Notes under the pieces: model-generated
The model's database searches: none
Told to the model about the DNA's origin: nothing
Seen by the model: only the letters and a program-made list of their open reading frames with translations
Assembly (NCBI RefSeq): GCF_002284535.1
Contig: NZ_NPKH01000037.1
Location: 164,609-228,608 of the forward strand
Source of the DNA: Mesorhizobium wenxiniae
GTDB taxonomy: Bacteria; Pseudomonadota; Alphaproteobacteria; Rhizobiales; Rhizobiaceae
Length of the DNA: 64,000 nt
Direction of reading: 5' to 3'
In this document: positions 35,410-43,576 of the stretch, one piece after another
How the letters are laid out: every line of letters starts with the position of its first letter
How positions within the stretch are numbered: position 1 is the first letter of the stretch
Position numbers and translations under genes: made by a program

Positions 35410-35455
35410 CCTTGCCGTACCGGCGCGCTCGCCGGTGCGGCAAGGCAGGATTTTT
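35410..35455 (+). terminator. Strong intrinsic terminator after YbaK gene
   Basis: A 16-bp stem, CCTTGCCGTACCGGCG with CGCCGGTGCGGCAAGG (one G-T pair position), and a 4-nt loop are followed by TTTTT at 35451-35455. It lies between convergent genes. Confidence 0.85.
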
Positions 35456-36273
35456 CAGCTCGCCGGTTTGGTGGAAGCCGGCGATTCCACAACTTTGCGA
35501 TAGACGTGCCAGGTGGCGTGACCGAGGATCGGCAGCACGACCGCCAACCCGGCAAACACCGGCAGCGAGCCTATGATCAGGGCGACGGCGACGATTAGGC
35601 CCCAGACAGCCATCACGATCGGGTTCGCCAGGACCACGCGCACCGAGGTGTGGATGGCTTCATAGGCGCCGACGTCGCGGTCGAGCAACAACGGGAACGC
35701 GACGACCGTGGTGCACAATACGACCGCGGCGAAGACGAAGCCGATAGCGTGGCCAACGATAATCAGCGTCCAGCCGCGTCCGGTGGCGAATATTTCACTG
35801 ATGAAGCTGGAGAGCGATTCCGGCGGGGCCGGGCCGAACACCTGCTGGTAAAATATCTGCGCGGTCAAAAGCCAGGCGATGAAGATCGCAAGCAGCATGA
35901 TCCCGACCGCCGCGATGGCCGGCAGCGCCGGAGAATTCCTGACCTCGAAAGCGTGGCCCCAGGAGGCGTCGAGTCCGGCTTCCCGCCTGCGGCTGATCTC
36001 ATACAGCCCGATCGCCGCGAATGGACCGATCAGCGCAAAACCTGACACCAGCGGAAACAACAGCGGCAACGCATTGTTGCCCGACGTCCAGACAGCGAGC
36101 ACGACGCCGACAAGCGGATAGATCAGGCAGAGGAAAACGATATGCGACGGTTTGACCATAAAATCGTCGACCCCTCGCTTGAGCGCGTCGAAAAGGTCGG
36201 AAACGCCGATCTTTCGAATTCTGGTGTGCTCCAGCGTCTCGCTGGCGCCTGCAATCACGTGAAAACTTGCCAT
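35455..36273 (-). CDS. DUF2189 membrane protein
   Basis: A 272-residue integral membrane protein of unknown function with about six hydrophobic segments. The chosen ATG at 36273 lies 7 nt after GGAGGA; an ATG six bases earlier is too close to it. The N-terminal GVSDLFDALKRGVDDFMVKP and FALIGPFAAIGLYEISRR are DUF2189 hallmarks. DUF2189 genes are often found beside cytochrome oxidase genes in rhizobia, suggesting a role in assembly, but this is inference. An open frame continuing upstream of the start is not coding. Confidence 0.85.
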   Translation of the reverse strand: MASFHVIAGASETLEHTRIRKIGVSDLFDALKRGVDDFMVKPSHIVFLCLIYPLVGVVLAVWTSGNNALPLLFPLVSGFALIGPFAAIGLYEISRRREAGLDASWGHAFEVRNSPALPAIAAVGIMLLAIFIAWLLTAQIFYQQVFGPAPPESLSSFISEIFATGRGWTLIIVGHAIGFVFAAVVLCTTVVAFPLLLDRDVGAYEAIHTSVRVVLANPIVMAVWGLIVAVALIIGSLPVFAGLAVVLPILGHATWHVYRKVVESPASTKPAS

Positions 36274-36489
36274 GACCATTCCTCCAGACCAGGTCCGGTA
36301 AGGTCGCGATTCCACGGTGCTGCCGTTCAGCGTAACTGGCCACGCGAAACCGCGACCTGCACCATGGTCAACATACGCTCTTGCATGGGATTTGTCGCCG
36401 CCCTTTGTCTGAGGGACGGCTCCGGTGATCCGGCTAGCTCTAACGGCCTTTCTTCGATATTCTCCAAGCCGGGTTGAAGGGTGAAGGTC

Positions 36490-36570
36490 ATGGATGGAAA
36501 GACCGTTCTCATGCTCGGCCTTGGCGTAGTTATTCTGCTGTTGCTGGGGTTCTGCGCAGTGCCAACGTGA
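36490..36570 (+). CDS. Possible 26-residue single-pass membrane peptide
   Basis: MDGKTVLMLGLGVVILLLLG followed by FCAVPT forms one transmembrane segment. AAGGGTGAAGG lies upstream of the ATG. Its size and position between oxidase-related genes recall small accessory peptides such as CydX or CcoH-like peptides. It could be a chance frame. Confidence 0.4.
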   Translation: MDGKTVLMLGLGVVILLLLGFCAVPT

Positions 36571-36589
36571 GGTTGAGCAGGTCACGCCG

Positions 36590-37537
36590 TCAATTTCCGG
36601 CTGACATGATGGCACGCATTGCAATGGTGTTGGCAAGCAGCACGGCAAAGATCGCGAAAAGATAGAAGATCGAATAGGCAAACAGCGCCTTTGCGCGTTT
36701 CATCTCCCACCCTTCAACCCACCTTTTGTCGACCAGAAGCTTCCAGGCATGCCAGATGAAACCCGCGCCCAATGCGGCCGAAACAATCCCGTACAATCCG
36801 CTCGCGAATCCGAACGCCCAAGGGAGCACGCCGATTGGTGCCAGGATCAGTGAATAGACGAAGATTTGTCTTCTGGTCGAGGCCTGGCCGGCTACGTTCG
36901 GCATCATGGGAATGCCGGCCGCGGCATAGTCGCCGATCTTGAACAACGCGAGCGCCCAGAAATGCGGCGGCGTCCAGAGGAAAATGATTAGAAACAGGAT
37001 GACGCTTTCAACCCCGACGGCACCGGTGGCCGCCGCCCACCCGATCACCGGAGGAAGGGCACCCGCGGCGCCGCCTATGACGATGTTCTGCGGCGTCGAG
37101 CGTTTCAGCCACATCGTGTAGATGACGACGTAGAAGAAGATGGTGAAAGCCAGCAGCGATGCGGCAAGCCACCCCACCAACACGCCGAGCGTCATGACCG
37201 AAAGTACGGAAAGCACCAGGCCGAAGCCGAGAGCTTCGCCTGGCGTGACCCGGCCTGACGGGACCGGCCGCTTTGACGTGCGTGACATCAACGCGTCAAT
37301 ATCGGCATCGTACCACATGTTGAGTGCCCCAGCCGCTCCCGCTCCAACCGCAATTGCACCAACTGCAATCACGGCGATGATCGGATTCATCGTCCCGGGC
37401 GCCACCATCAAGCCGACGAAAGCGGTAAAAACAGCAAGCGCCATGACGCGTGGCTTCAGAAGCGCGAAGAAATCACTGACCGTCGCTTCGGATATCTGGA
37501 TACCGGTATCCTTGAGGCCGCTTTCCCGCGCCGACAA
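36590..37537 (-). CDS. ctaB: Protoheme IX farnesyltransferase (heme O synthase)
   Basis: A 315-residue membrane prenyltransferase that adds farnesyl to heme b to make heme O, the precursor for A-type oxidases. The active-site Asp-rich motif is NMWYDADIDALMSRTSKRPV. A second conserved segment, IIFLWTPPHFWALALF, follows. About nine hydrophobic segments are seen. It is encoded near the oxidase operon but on the opposite strand, so it has its own promoter. Function with the oxidase is supported by family and context. Confidence 0.95.
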   Translation of the reverse strand: MSARESGLKDTGIQISEATVSDFFALLKPRVMALAVFTAFVGLMVAPGTMNPIIAVIAVGAIAVGAGAAGALNMWYDADIDALMSRTSKRPVPSGRVTPGEALGFGLVLSVLSVMTLGVLVGWLAASLLAFTIFFYVVIYTMWLKRSTPQNIVIGGAAGALPPVIGWAAATGAVGVESVILFLIIFLWTPPHFWALALFKIGDYAAAGIPMMPNVAGQASTRRQIFVYSLILAPIGVLPWAFGFASGLYGIVSAALGAGFIWHAWKLLVDKRWVEGWEMKRAKALFAYSIFYLFAIFAVLLANTIAMRAIMSAGN

Positions 37538-37624
37538 TTCAGGCGACCATCGATGGAGGCAGGCAATCTGGCCGGCCCATCGGCCGGCGGAAGAGCCGGG
37601 TTACTTCCTGGCGGAAGAACCGGG

Positions 37625-38005
37625 TCATTTGGAGAATTGCTTCAGATACGCGATGACGTTGGCAAGGTCCTCGTCCTTCTTGAGGCCGGGAAACGCCATC
37701 TTCCCGCCTTTGATCATGGCTTTGGGATCGCGAAGGTAATTCGTCAGCGTGGCGTCATCCCATTTGATCCCGGATTTACCCGCCTCGGTCATGGCTTTGG
37801 AATATTTGAACCCCGGATGCGTGCCGGCCGTTCGGCCTATAACGCCGTTCAACGACGGACCGATCTTGTTCGTGTCCTTGTCCACGACGTGGCAGGCCTT
37901 GCATTTGGCGAAGACCTTCTCACCCGCGGCGGCGTCCTGCGCCTGGGATTGGCTCGTGTCTAAGATCGCAACGGATACGGTGGCGAAAAACGCGATTGCA
38001 CGCAT
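37625..38005 (-). CDS. Periplasmic c-type cytochrome (c2/c550-like)
   Basis: A 126-residue protein. The start at 38005 follows GGAGG and gives a signal peptide (MRAIAFFATVSVAILDTSQS, cleavage near QAQ). Heme attachment is CKACH in GEKVFAKCKACHVVD; the axial Met is in KGGKMAFPGLKKDEDLANVI. The family is the class I cytochromes resembling cytochrome c2. It could donate electrons to the CuA centre of the neighbouring oxidase. It ends about 90 bp before ctaB on the same strand. Confidence 0.9.
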   Translation of the reverse strand: MRAIAFFATVSVAILDTSQSQAQDAAAGEKVFAKCKACHVVDKDTNKIGPSLNGVIGRTAGTHPGFKYSKAMTEAGKSGIKWDDATLTNYLRDPKAMIKGGKMAFPGLKKDEDLANVIAYLKQFSK

Positions 38006-38291
38006 GGCATTTCCTCCCCGATCGCCAAATCTGCCTTGGACGATCTGCGCGCGCAGACTTTCGCCGGCATGCGCCCCTTGCACGAACAGAGCGGAATATC
38101 CGCGTCCCCCGCATGGAATTGCGGCATCTACATACCACAGAATCTGGCCGGCAGATAGAAGAAGTCGACCAGCCAGATTGCCCCCGAAGCGGCTCGAGCG
38201 GCGTCGGGGCGCGGTCGGAACGCATACCGGGTAAAGGCGTTAGACCAGCTACGGTTAAGCATCTGGAAGATCAAAGATTAGAGAAGCGTCC

Positions 38292-39179
38292 ATGAACGAC
38301 GGGAGCGTCCTGGAGGTGCGCCACGGCACCCTCACGATCGATGGCGACACGGTCTTTTACAGAGAGGCAGGCCCTGAAGCCGCGCCGGTGTTGCTGCTTC
38401 CGCATGGTTATCCCTGCTCATCCTTCCAATATCGCCGGCTGATGCCGGCGCTCGCCGATCGGTGGCGGACGGTTGCGCCGGATTTCCCCGGCTTTGGCTA
38501 CAGTGGAACCCCGGATCCGGCACGGTTCGGTTATGATTTTGACGCTTATGCAACTTTCCTGGAGCGGTTCACCGACGCGCTGGAGCTCGGCAGCTACGCG
38601 TTATGGCTGCACGACTACGGCTCGCAGATCGGCCTGCGGCACGCCATAGCGCACCCATCGCGGATCAGGGCCTTGATCATCCAGAATGGCGACATCTACG
38701 CGGATGCTCTTGGCCCGAAATACGAAACGATCCAGCGTTTCTGGCGGGATCCTTCACCAGCGAACCGTGCGCCGCTCGAACAGGCGGTGAGCGAAGACGG
38801 CTTTCGCGCCGAGTTCGTAGGCGAAGTCGATGACGACGTCGCTCGACGTGTCCCGCCCGATCTGTGGAAGTTGCATTGGCCGCTGATGGATACGCCTGTG
38901 CGCCGTGCGCTCTCAGTCGGACTGATGGAGAAGCTCAAGGCCAATCTCGACTGGTTCCCTCGTTACCAGGGATACCTGCGCGAGCAGCGGCCGCCGGCAT
39001 TGATCCTTTGGGGACCGAAGGACGAATACATGCCCGAGCCGGCAGCGCGCGCCTATCTGCGCGATCTCCCCGAGGCCGAGCTGCATTTGCTGAACGACGC
39101 CGGACACTGGCTGCTGGAGACCCATTTCGAGGTCGCCCTGCCGCTGGTGCGGCGGTTTCTTGGCAAGGTCCTGGGGTAG
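38292..39179 (+). CDS. Alpha/beta-hydrolase with Asp nucleophile (epoxide hydrolase/dehalogenase-like)
   Basis: A 295-residue hydrolase. The oxyanion motif HGYPCSS is at residues 38-44. The nucleophile elbow reads LWLHDYGSQIG, with Asp108 in the nucleophile position rather than Ser. This is the haloalkane-dehalogenase/epoxide-hydrolase class; the usual Trp after Asp is Tyr109, so halide binding may be lost. The catalytic His is in LLNDAGHWLLETH. It precedes an ABM-like gene by about 75 bp and they may be cotranscribed. Substrate unknown. Confidence 0.85.
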   Translation: MNDGSVLEVRHGTLTIDGDTVFYREAGPEAAPVLLLPHGYPCSSFQYRRLMPALADRWRTVAPDFPGFGYSGTPDPARFGYDFDAYATFLERFTDALELGSYALWLHDYGSQIGLRHAIAHPSRIRALIIQNGDIYADALGPKYETIQRFWRDPSPANRAPLEQAVSEDGFRAEFVGEVDDDVARRVPPDLWKLHWPLMDTPVRRALSVGLMEKLKANLDWFPRYQGYLREQRPPALILWGPKDEYMPEPAARAYLRDLPEAELHLLNDAGHWLLETHFEVALPLVRRFLGKVLG

Positions 39180-39254
39180 TTGCCAGCACAACGCCGCAGC
39201 GGATCCCGCCATCGCTGCCCCATCCTCATCAACACCCATCGAGAGGAGCACTTC

Positions 39255-39581
39255 ATGACCGACAACGCCACAATTGCCCGGATCTGGCGGGGAAGGACAC
39301 GCCGTGATCTGGCAGACGCCTACGAGCCATATCTACGCCGCGAAGGCATTCCGCCGCTTCAGGAGAAGGCACTTGGCTTGCAATTGTTTCGCGAAGATCG
39401 CGAAGAAGAAACGGAGTTTGTGACCATCTCGTACTGGCCAGACGTCGAAGCCATGGCGAGCTTCACCGGCGGCGACCCGCACAAGATCCACCACCTGCCG
39501 CGTGACGAAGAGTTTCTCATTGAACTGCCCAGGCGAGTGACCGTGATGCGGATCCTCGTCAGTCAATTGCCTCGCGACTAG
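39255..39581 (+). CDS. Small ABM-like (antibiotic biosynthesis monooxygenase fold) protein
   Basis: A 108-residue protein. The start at 39255 follows GAGAGGAG. The sequence IARIWRGRTRRDLADAYEPY, then FVTISYWPDVEAMASFTGGD, and the ending RRVTVMRILVSQL fit the dimeric ferredoxin-like ABM fold. Such proteins act as heme-degrading or cofactor-free oxygenases or have unknown roles. It follows the alpha/beta-hydrolase gene. The tig terminator begins 30 bp downstream, on the opposite strand. Confidence 0.75.
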   Translation: MTDNATIARIWRGRTRRDLADAYEPYLRREGIPPLQEKALGLQLFREDREEETEFVTISYWPDVEAMASFTGGDPHKIHHLPRDEEFLIELPRRVTVMRILVSQLPRD

Positions 39582-39611
39582 GGCGGCGGCCTTACGACGT
39601 CGGCAGCAACG

Positions 39612-39638
39612 AAAAAGGCCGCCTCGTGGGCGGCCCTT
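39612..39638 (-). terminator. Intrinsic terminator of tig
   Basis: Read on the minus strand, GGCCGCC pairs with GGCGGCC across a 5-nt loop and is followed by TTTTT (complement of 39612-39616). It also lies at the end of the convergent ABM-like gene. A decayed copy is present at about 29966. Confidence 0.85.
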
Positions 39639-39660
39639 TCACAATTCGCAGAATGCCGTG

Positions 39661-41133
39661 TTATTCGGCGTCTTTGGCGGCTTTCTTCTTCGGCGCGGCC
39701 TTTTTCTTGGGCTCTTCCGTATCGTCGGCCTGCTTGGCGTCGGCCTTCTTCGCGGCGGCTTTCTTCGCCGGCTTCGCCTTGGCCGTCTCGGTGTCCTCGT
39801 CGTCGGCCATCAACTCTTCCTTGCTGACCTTGACGTCGGTGATCGAGATCTGGCCGAGCAGATGGTCGACCACCTTCTCCTCGAATAGCGGTGCGCGCAG
39901 CGTGTTCAGCGCTTCGGGGTTGCTGCGGTAGAATTCGAAGGCTTCCTGCTGCTGGTTGGCCGGATAGCGGCGCACCTGCTCGAACAGGCCACGCTGCAAT
40001 TCGTCGTCCGACACCGTCACGCCGGCCTTCTCGCCGATTTCGGCGAGAACCAGGCCGAGACGCACGCGGCGCTCGGCAAGCCGCATATATTCGGCGCGCG
40101 CCTCTTCTTCCGTCGTCTCCTCGTCGGCGAAGGTGCGGCCGGCGGCTTCCAGATCGCGGTTGACCTGGTTCCAGATGTTGTTGAACTCGGCCTCGACGAG
40201 CTTCGACGGTGCCTCGAACGAGTAGGCGGCATCGAGCTGGTCGAGCAGCTGGCGCTTGATCTTCTGGCGCGTCATCGAACCGAACTGGTTCTCGATCTGG
40301 CCGCGCACCACTTCACGCAGGCGCTCCAGCGACTCCAGGCCGAGATTCTTGGCCATTTCGTCGTTGATTTCCAACGCACCGGGCTTGGACACTTCCTTGA
40401 CGGTGACGTCGAAGGTCGCTTCCTTGCCGGCCAGATGCGCCGCCTGGTAGTTTTCCGGGAACGTAACCGTGACCTGCGTCTCGTCACCGGCCTTGCTGCC
40501 GATGAGCTGATCCTCGAAGCCGGGAATGAATTCCTTGGAGCCGAGCACCAGCGGCTGGTCCGTGCCGGCGCCGCCGCTGAAGGCTTCGCCGTCGATCCTG
40601 CCGATATAGTCGATCGTCACGCGGTCGCCTTCGGCGGCCTTGCCGGCCTTCGGCTCATAGGTGCGTGCCGATTCGGCGACACGCTGGACCTGCTCGTCGA
40701 TTTCCGAATCCGGCACGTCGAACACCTGACGCGTCACCTTGATGTCGGAGAAATCCTTGATCTCGATCGGCGGAATGATCTCGTAGTTCAGGCGGAACTC
40801 GAAGTCTGCGCCGCCGGCCAGGATCTTCTCGGCCTCCTTCTCGTCCTCGGTCATGATCACTTCGGGCTGCATGGCGGCCTTTTCGCCGCGCCCGGTAATG
40901 ATCGAACGGGTCGAATCGTTGAGGATCTCGTTGACCACCTCGGCCATGAACGACTTGCCGTAGACCTTGCGCAGGTGCTGCACCGGCACCTTGCCGGGGC
41001 GGAAGCCGTTGATACGGACCTTGTTCCTGGCATCGGAAAGCCGCGCCATCAGCTTGGCTTCCATGTCACCCGCCGGCACGGTGATCTTGATCTCGCGCTT
41101 GAGACCGGAGTTGAGCGTTTCGGTGACCTGCAT
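39661..41133 (-). CDS. tig: Trigger factor, ribosome-associated folding chaperone
   Basis: A 490-residue chaperone with peptidyl-prolyl isomerase activity. The start is MQVTETLNSGLKREI at 41133 (or the adjacent ATG at 41136), with AAAGG upstream; earlier in-frame codons are not family-like. The ribosome-binding signature is GFRPGKVPVQHLRKVYG. The FKBP-type PPIase domain includes GDRVTIDYIGRIDGEAFSGG and EFIPGFEDQL. The C-terminal chaperone domain is followed by a Lys/Ala-rich tail (AKPAKKAAAKKADAKQ and a PKKKAAPKKK ending) longer than in E. coli. Such tails are common in rhizobia. Confidence 0.97.
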   Translation of the reverse strand: MQVTETLNSGLKREIKITVPAGDMEAKLMARLSDARNKVRINGFRPGKVPVQHLRKVYGKSFMAEVVNEILNDSTRSIITGRGEKAAMQPEVIMTEDEKEAEKILAGGADFEFRLNYEIIPPIEIKDFSDIKVTRQVFDVPDSEIDEQVQRVAESARTYEPKAGKAAEGDRVTIDYIGRIDGEAFSGGAGTDQPLVLGSKEFIPGFEDQLIGSKAGDETQVTVTFPENYQAAHLAGKEATFDVTVKEVSKPGALEINDEMAKNLGLESLERLREVVRGQIENQFGSMTRQKIKRQLLDQLDAAYSFEAPSKLVEAEFNNIWNQVNRDLEAAGRTFADEETTEEEARAEYMRLAERRVRLGLVLAEIGEKAGVTVSDDELQRGLFEQVRRYPANQQQEAFEFYRSNPEALNTLRAPLFEEKVVDHLLGQISITDVKVSKEELMADDEDTETAKAKPAKKAAAKKADAKQADDTEEPKKKAAPKKKAAKDAE

Positions 41134-41684
41134 CATAGAACCTTTGTTTCCACCAATGAGGCAGCCAAACGGCTCCTGCCGTTTACAGCCTGCCGGTATT
41201 ATCTTGCCGGGAATGGCTTTTGGTGCGGGACTTGGCGATCTGTCCGCCCAACGCGGCTCAAATCCTTCAGAAATACGCTCCAAAATGTGAATAAGTCTTT
41301 GTTTTTCCTACTTCTTATCACATTCGGCAGAAGCGGATCGTCGCATCCCGTCACATTCGACACGCCTTTTGTCACAGGCGCGGCTAATTTTCAACCATCT
41401 TCGCGTCTACAGCCCCGCGCGTCCTCTTGGACGCGCAAAGGACGCTGTAGCACCTTCATTTTGGCGCCTAATCCTTTCCGAAAATCGATTTTCGATTTTC
41501 GGGATCATGCGCCGGCGAACGGCCCTTGTTTTGACCGCGACATTGACAGAATGATGGCCCAGCGCAGCGATCCTGACGCAGAGAAGCCCGCCACGTTGCG
41601 AGTGGCGGGCCGGCCGCGAGCCCAGGAGAGTGTTGTCAAAAGCCTCCACGGCGGATGCGACACCCCCGTTTGCGCAACAGTCTC
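41134..41684. other. Non-coding region upstream of tig with rhizobial palindromes
   Basis: No gene is supported in these 551 bp. CTACAGC and GCTGTAG (41407-41450) enclose GCGCGTCC/GGACGCGC (41417-41436). CGAAAATCGATTTTCG (41479-41494) is a perfect palindrome followed by GGGATCATGC. This pattern fits the mosaic palindromic elements found between rhizobial genes. The tig promoter should lie at its left end but I cannot place it. Confidence 0.6.
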
Positions 41685-42605
41685 TCAGCGGCGTGCGATC
41701 AGCAAGCAAAGCTCACGTAGGTCGCGATCGTACGTGCCGCCGCTCCCGAGCACGTCGACGCAGCGCTTCTTCATGCGAGTCAGTTGGCTGCTGGACAACT
41801 GCGAGACCACGCTTGGCACGCTGGAAGTGCTCGGCGCCCCGGCTGTTCCAAGAGTTCTCAGCGTTCCAAGAGTGCCCGGTGTACCCGGAAGGCTTGCACC
41901 TGCAACGCCTACACCGGCACCCGCGGCGACACCACCAGTGCCACCGACATCGGCACCTAAGCCGACAGTTATACCCCTGGTGTCGCCGTCACTTGCGCCT
42001 GCACCAGCAGTTATACCCCCGGTGCCGCCCATATTGGCGCCGGCACCAGCGGTAATGCCCTTGCTGCCGCCAATCGATGCACCGGCGCCGGCATTCACCC
42101 CGCTTCGGCCGCCGATCGAAGCGCCGACGCCCGCGGTAATGCGTTTCTTGCCGCCTATCGCTGCACCGGCACCGGCATTCACCCCGCCGCTACCGCCGAT
42201 CGAGGCTCCGGCTCCCGCATTGATGCCGCCACTGCCGCCAATCGATGCACCGGCGCCGGCATTCACCCCGCTTCGGCCGCCGATCGAAGCGCCGACACCC
42301 GCGGTAATGCGTTTCTTGCCGCCTATCGCTGCACCGGCACCGGCATTCACCCCGTTGCTTCCGCCGATCGAGGCTCCGGCTCCTGCATTCACCCCGTTGC
42401 TTCCGCCGATCGAGGCTCCGGCTCCCGCATTGATGCCGCCACTGCCGCCGATCGAGGCGCCAAGACCGGCGTTTACGCCGCCACTGCCGCCAACCGATGC
42501 GCCGGCGCCGACGCTAATGCCGCCTGCGCTGGAGGGTAAAGACAGAGATACAACAAGTGCACCACCGGCCAAAGCTGTGGCGAAACGCTTAACGACATTT
42601 GCCAT
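41685..42605 (-). CDS. Secreted glycine-rich protein with 14-residue tandem repeats
   Basis: A 306-residue protein. A signal peptide (FATALAGGALVVSLSLPSSA) precedes about 15 tandem repeats of 14 residues, consensus GVNAGAGASIGGSG, encoded by 42-bp units. The period and small-residue pattern recall the head repeats of trimeric autotransporter adhesins and other beta-solenoids, but no membrane anchor domain is present. After a Gly/Thr-rich linker, a C-terminal segment LSSSQLTRMKKRCVDVLGSG and ELCLLIARR looks like a separate conserved module with two Cys. Function unknown; an exported structural or surface protein is likely. Confidence 0.85.
   Translation of the reverse strand: MANVVKRFATALAGGALVVSLSLPSSAGGISVGAGASVGGSGGVNAGLGASIGGSGGINAGAGASIGGSNGVNAGAGASIGGSNGVNAGAGAAIGGKKRITAGVGASIGGRSGVNAGAGASIGGSGGINAGAGASIGGSGGVNAGAGAAIGGKKRITAGVGASIGGRSGVNAGAGASIGGSKGITAGAGANMGGTGGITAGAGASDGDTRGITVGLGADVGGTGGVAAGAGVGVAGASLPGTPGTLGTLRTLGTAGAPSTSSVPSVVSQLSSSQLTRMKKRCVDVLGSGGTYDRDLRELCLLIARR
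42073..42363. repeat. 168-bp segmental duplication inside the 42-bp repeat array
   Basis: The stretch starting ATCGATGCACCGGCGCCGGC at 42073 recurs at 42241, exactly 168 bp (four 42-bp units) later, and stays nearly identical for about 120 bp. It shows recent expansion of the array by unequal crossing-over or slippage. Confidence 0.85.
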
Positions 42606-43090
42606 GACACTCTCCTTTGGTAGTTACCTCAGCAGCAGTTTCAAAGCCTGCTACTTTGGCGACAACGAACCCAGAGAGTTTTTGAATTTGCTTACCCGGA
42701 ATTTGTTTACGATCGTGACTTACGGGTAGTAAAAAATTCCGACTCAATTTGAAAGAATTGTGAATACATTCCCAGCAAGAAAGACCGACCGCCGATGAGT
42801 TCGTTCCCGCCGCCGTCGCCTACTTTGGACGGGAGATCCGCGCCGTGGCCGCCGATGGCACCATCTGATGCTGATCTTGGCCGACAGCTTTGCAAGAAAC
42901 CCTGAATATGATCCGTCAGTTCGAGGCGATGCCGACGCGTGGCGCGGCGTGAAGTTCACGGTCCACCGATAGGGGAATTGCCCAGGCGACTGGCATAGAC
43001 GGCACGCGGGGGCCGAAAAACCTTGAAAATCTAAGTCTTGAACTTATGACACAGCTTGTGACATAGACGTGTTACGGTAACACAAAGCCA
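42606..43090. other. Non-coding region between repeat protein and tRNA-Leu
   Basis: These 485 bp should contain the promoters of the repeat-protein gene (minus) and of tRNA-Leu (plus). GAGTGTC on the minus strand next to 42606 is not a strong ribosome binding site; AAAGGAGAGTGTC is. No gene is supported. Confidence 0.5.
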
Positions 43091-43173
43091 GCGGGTATGG
43101 CGGAATTGGTAGACGCACCAGATTTAGGTTCTGGCGTGAGAACGTGGGGGTTCGAGTCCCTCTACCCGCACCA
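43091..43173 (+). tRNA. tRNA-Leu (anticodon UAG)
   Basis: The acceptor arms GCGGGTA and TACCCGC pair perfectly, with discriminator A and an encoded CCA end. The anticodon arm is CCAGA-TTTAGGT-TCTGG, giving anticodon UAG for CUA/CUN Leu codons. The T arm is GGGGGTTCGAGTCCCTC and the variable arm is of class II type, as expected for Leu. D-arm GGCGGAATTGGTAGACGC is typical. Confidence 0.96.
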
Positions 43174-43411
43174 CTGCTCCCCTAGAAAAGTGGATTAAGC
43201 TTCCAGCGCCGAAAGCGTAGGGTTCGTGTCCCTTCATCGTACCAAGTTTTTCGCCAGAAGGCCTGGAAACGCCGCGTTCTCCCAGGTGCGACCTGTTCGG
43301 CAGAGCATCAATTGGCCCTTGCGAAAGCTGATCCTGCTCAAGATGACTGCCGGGAACCAGCCTCGGCAAAACACGTTGCTAAGTCATCGACCTTCACAAA
43401 GGATCCGTGCG

Positions 43412-43543
43412 ATGGCGAAAGACCTATCTCGCGAGGAAGAGAAACGCGGCACCGGAAAGGTCTTCATGTGGGGCGCCGTGATCATCGCTGTGCTTTTTGT
43501 TGCCCTAATGGCCGTGTTCATCCTCGGCCCGTTCTGGTCTTAG
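43412..43543 (+). CDS. Small single-pass membrane protein
   Basis: A 43-residue protein: a charged N-terminus (MAKDLSREEEKRGTGKVFMW) followed by one transmembrane helix (GAVIIAVLFVALMAVFILGP). AAAGGATC lies upstream. The charged head with a single C-terminal membrane segment suggests a small inner-membrane regulator or stabiliser. Function unknown. Confidence 0.6.
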   Translation: MAKDLSREEEKRGTGKVFMWGAVIIAVLFVALMAVFILGPFWS

Positions 43544-43576
43544 CCGCCATTTGGGCATCGTGAAACTCCAGGCCGC

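Noticed and set aside
41960..42530. CRISPR-like regular spacing
   Set aside because: The 42-bp units are contiguous coding repeats with no unique spacers, inside a secreted-protein gene.
40435..42729. 764-codon plus-strand frame across tig and the repeat protein
   Set aside because: It is antisense to two well-supported genes; its Pro/Ala repeats are just the reverse reading of the 42-bp repeat array.
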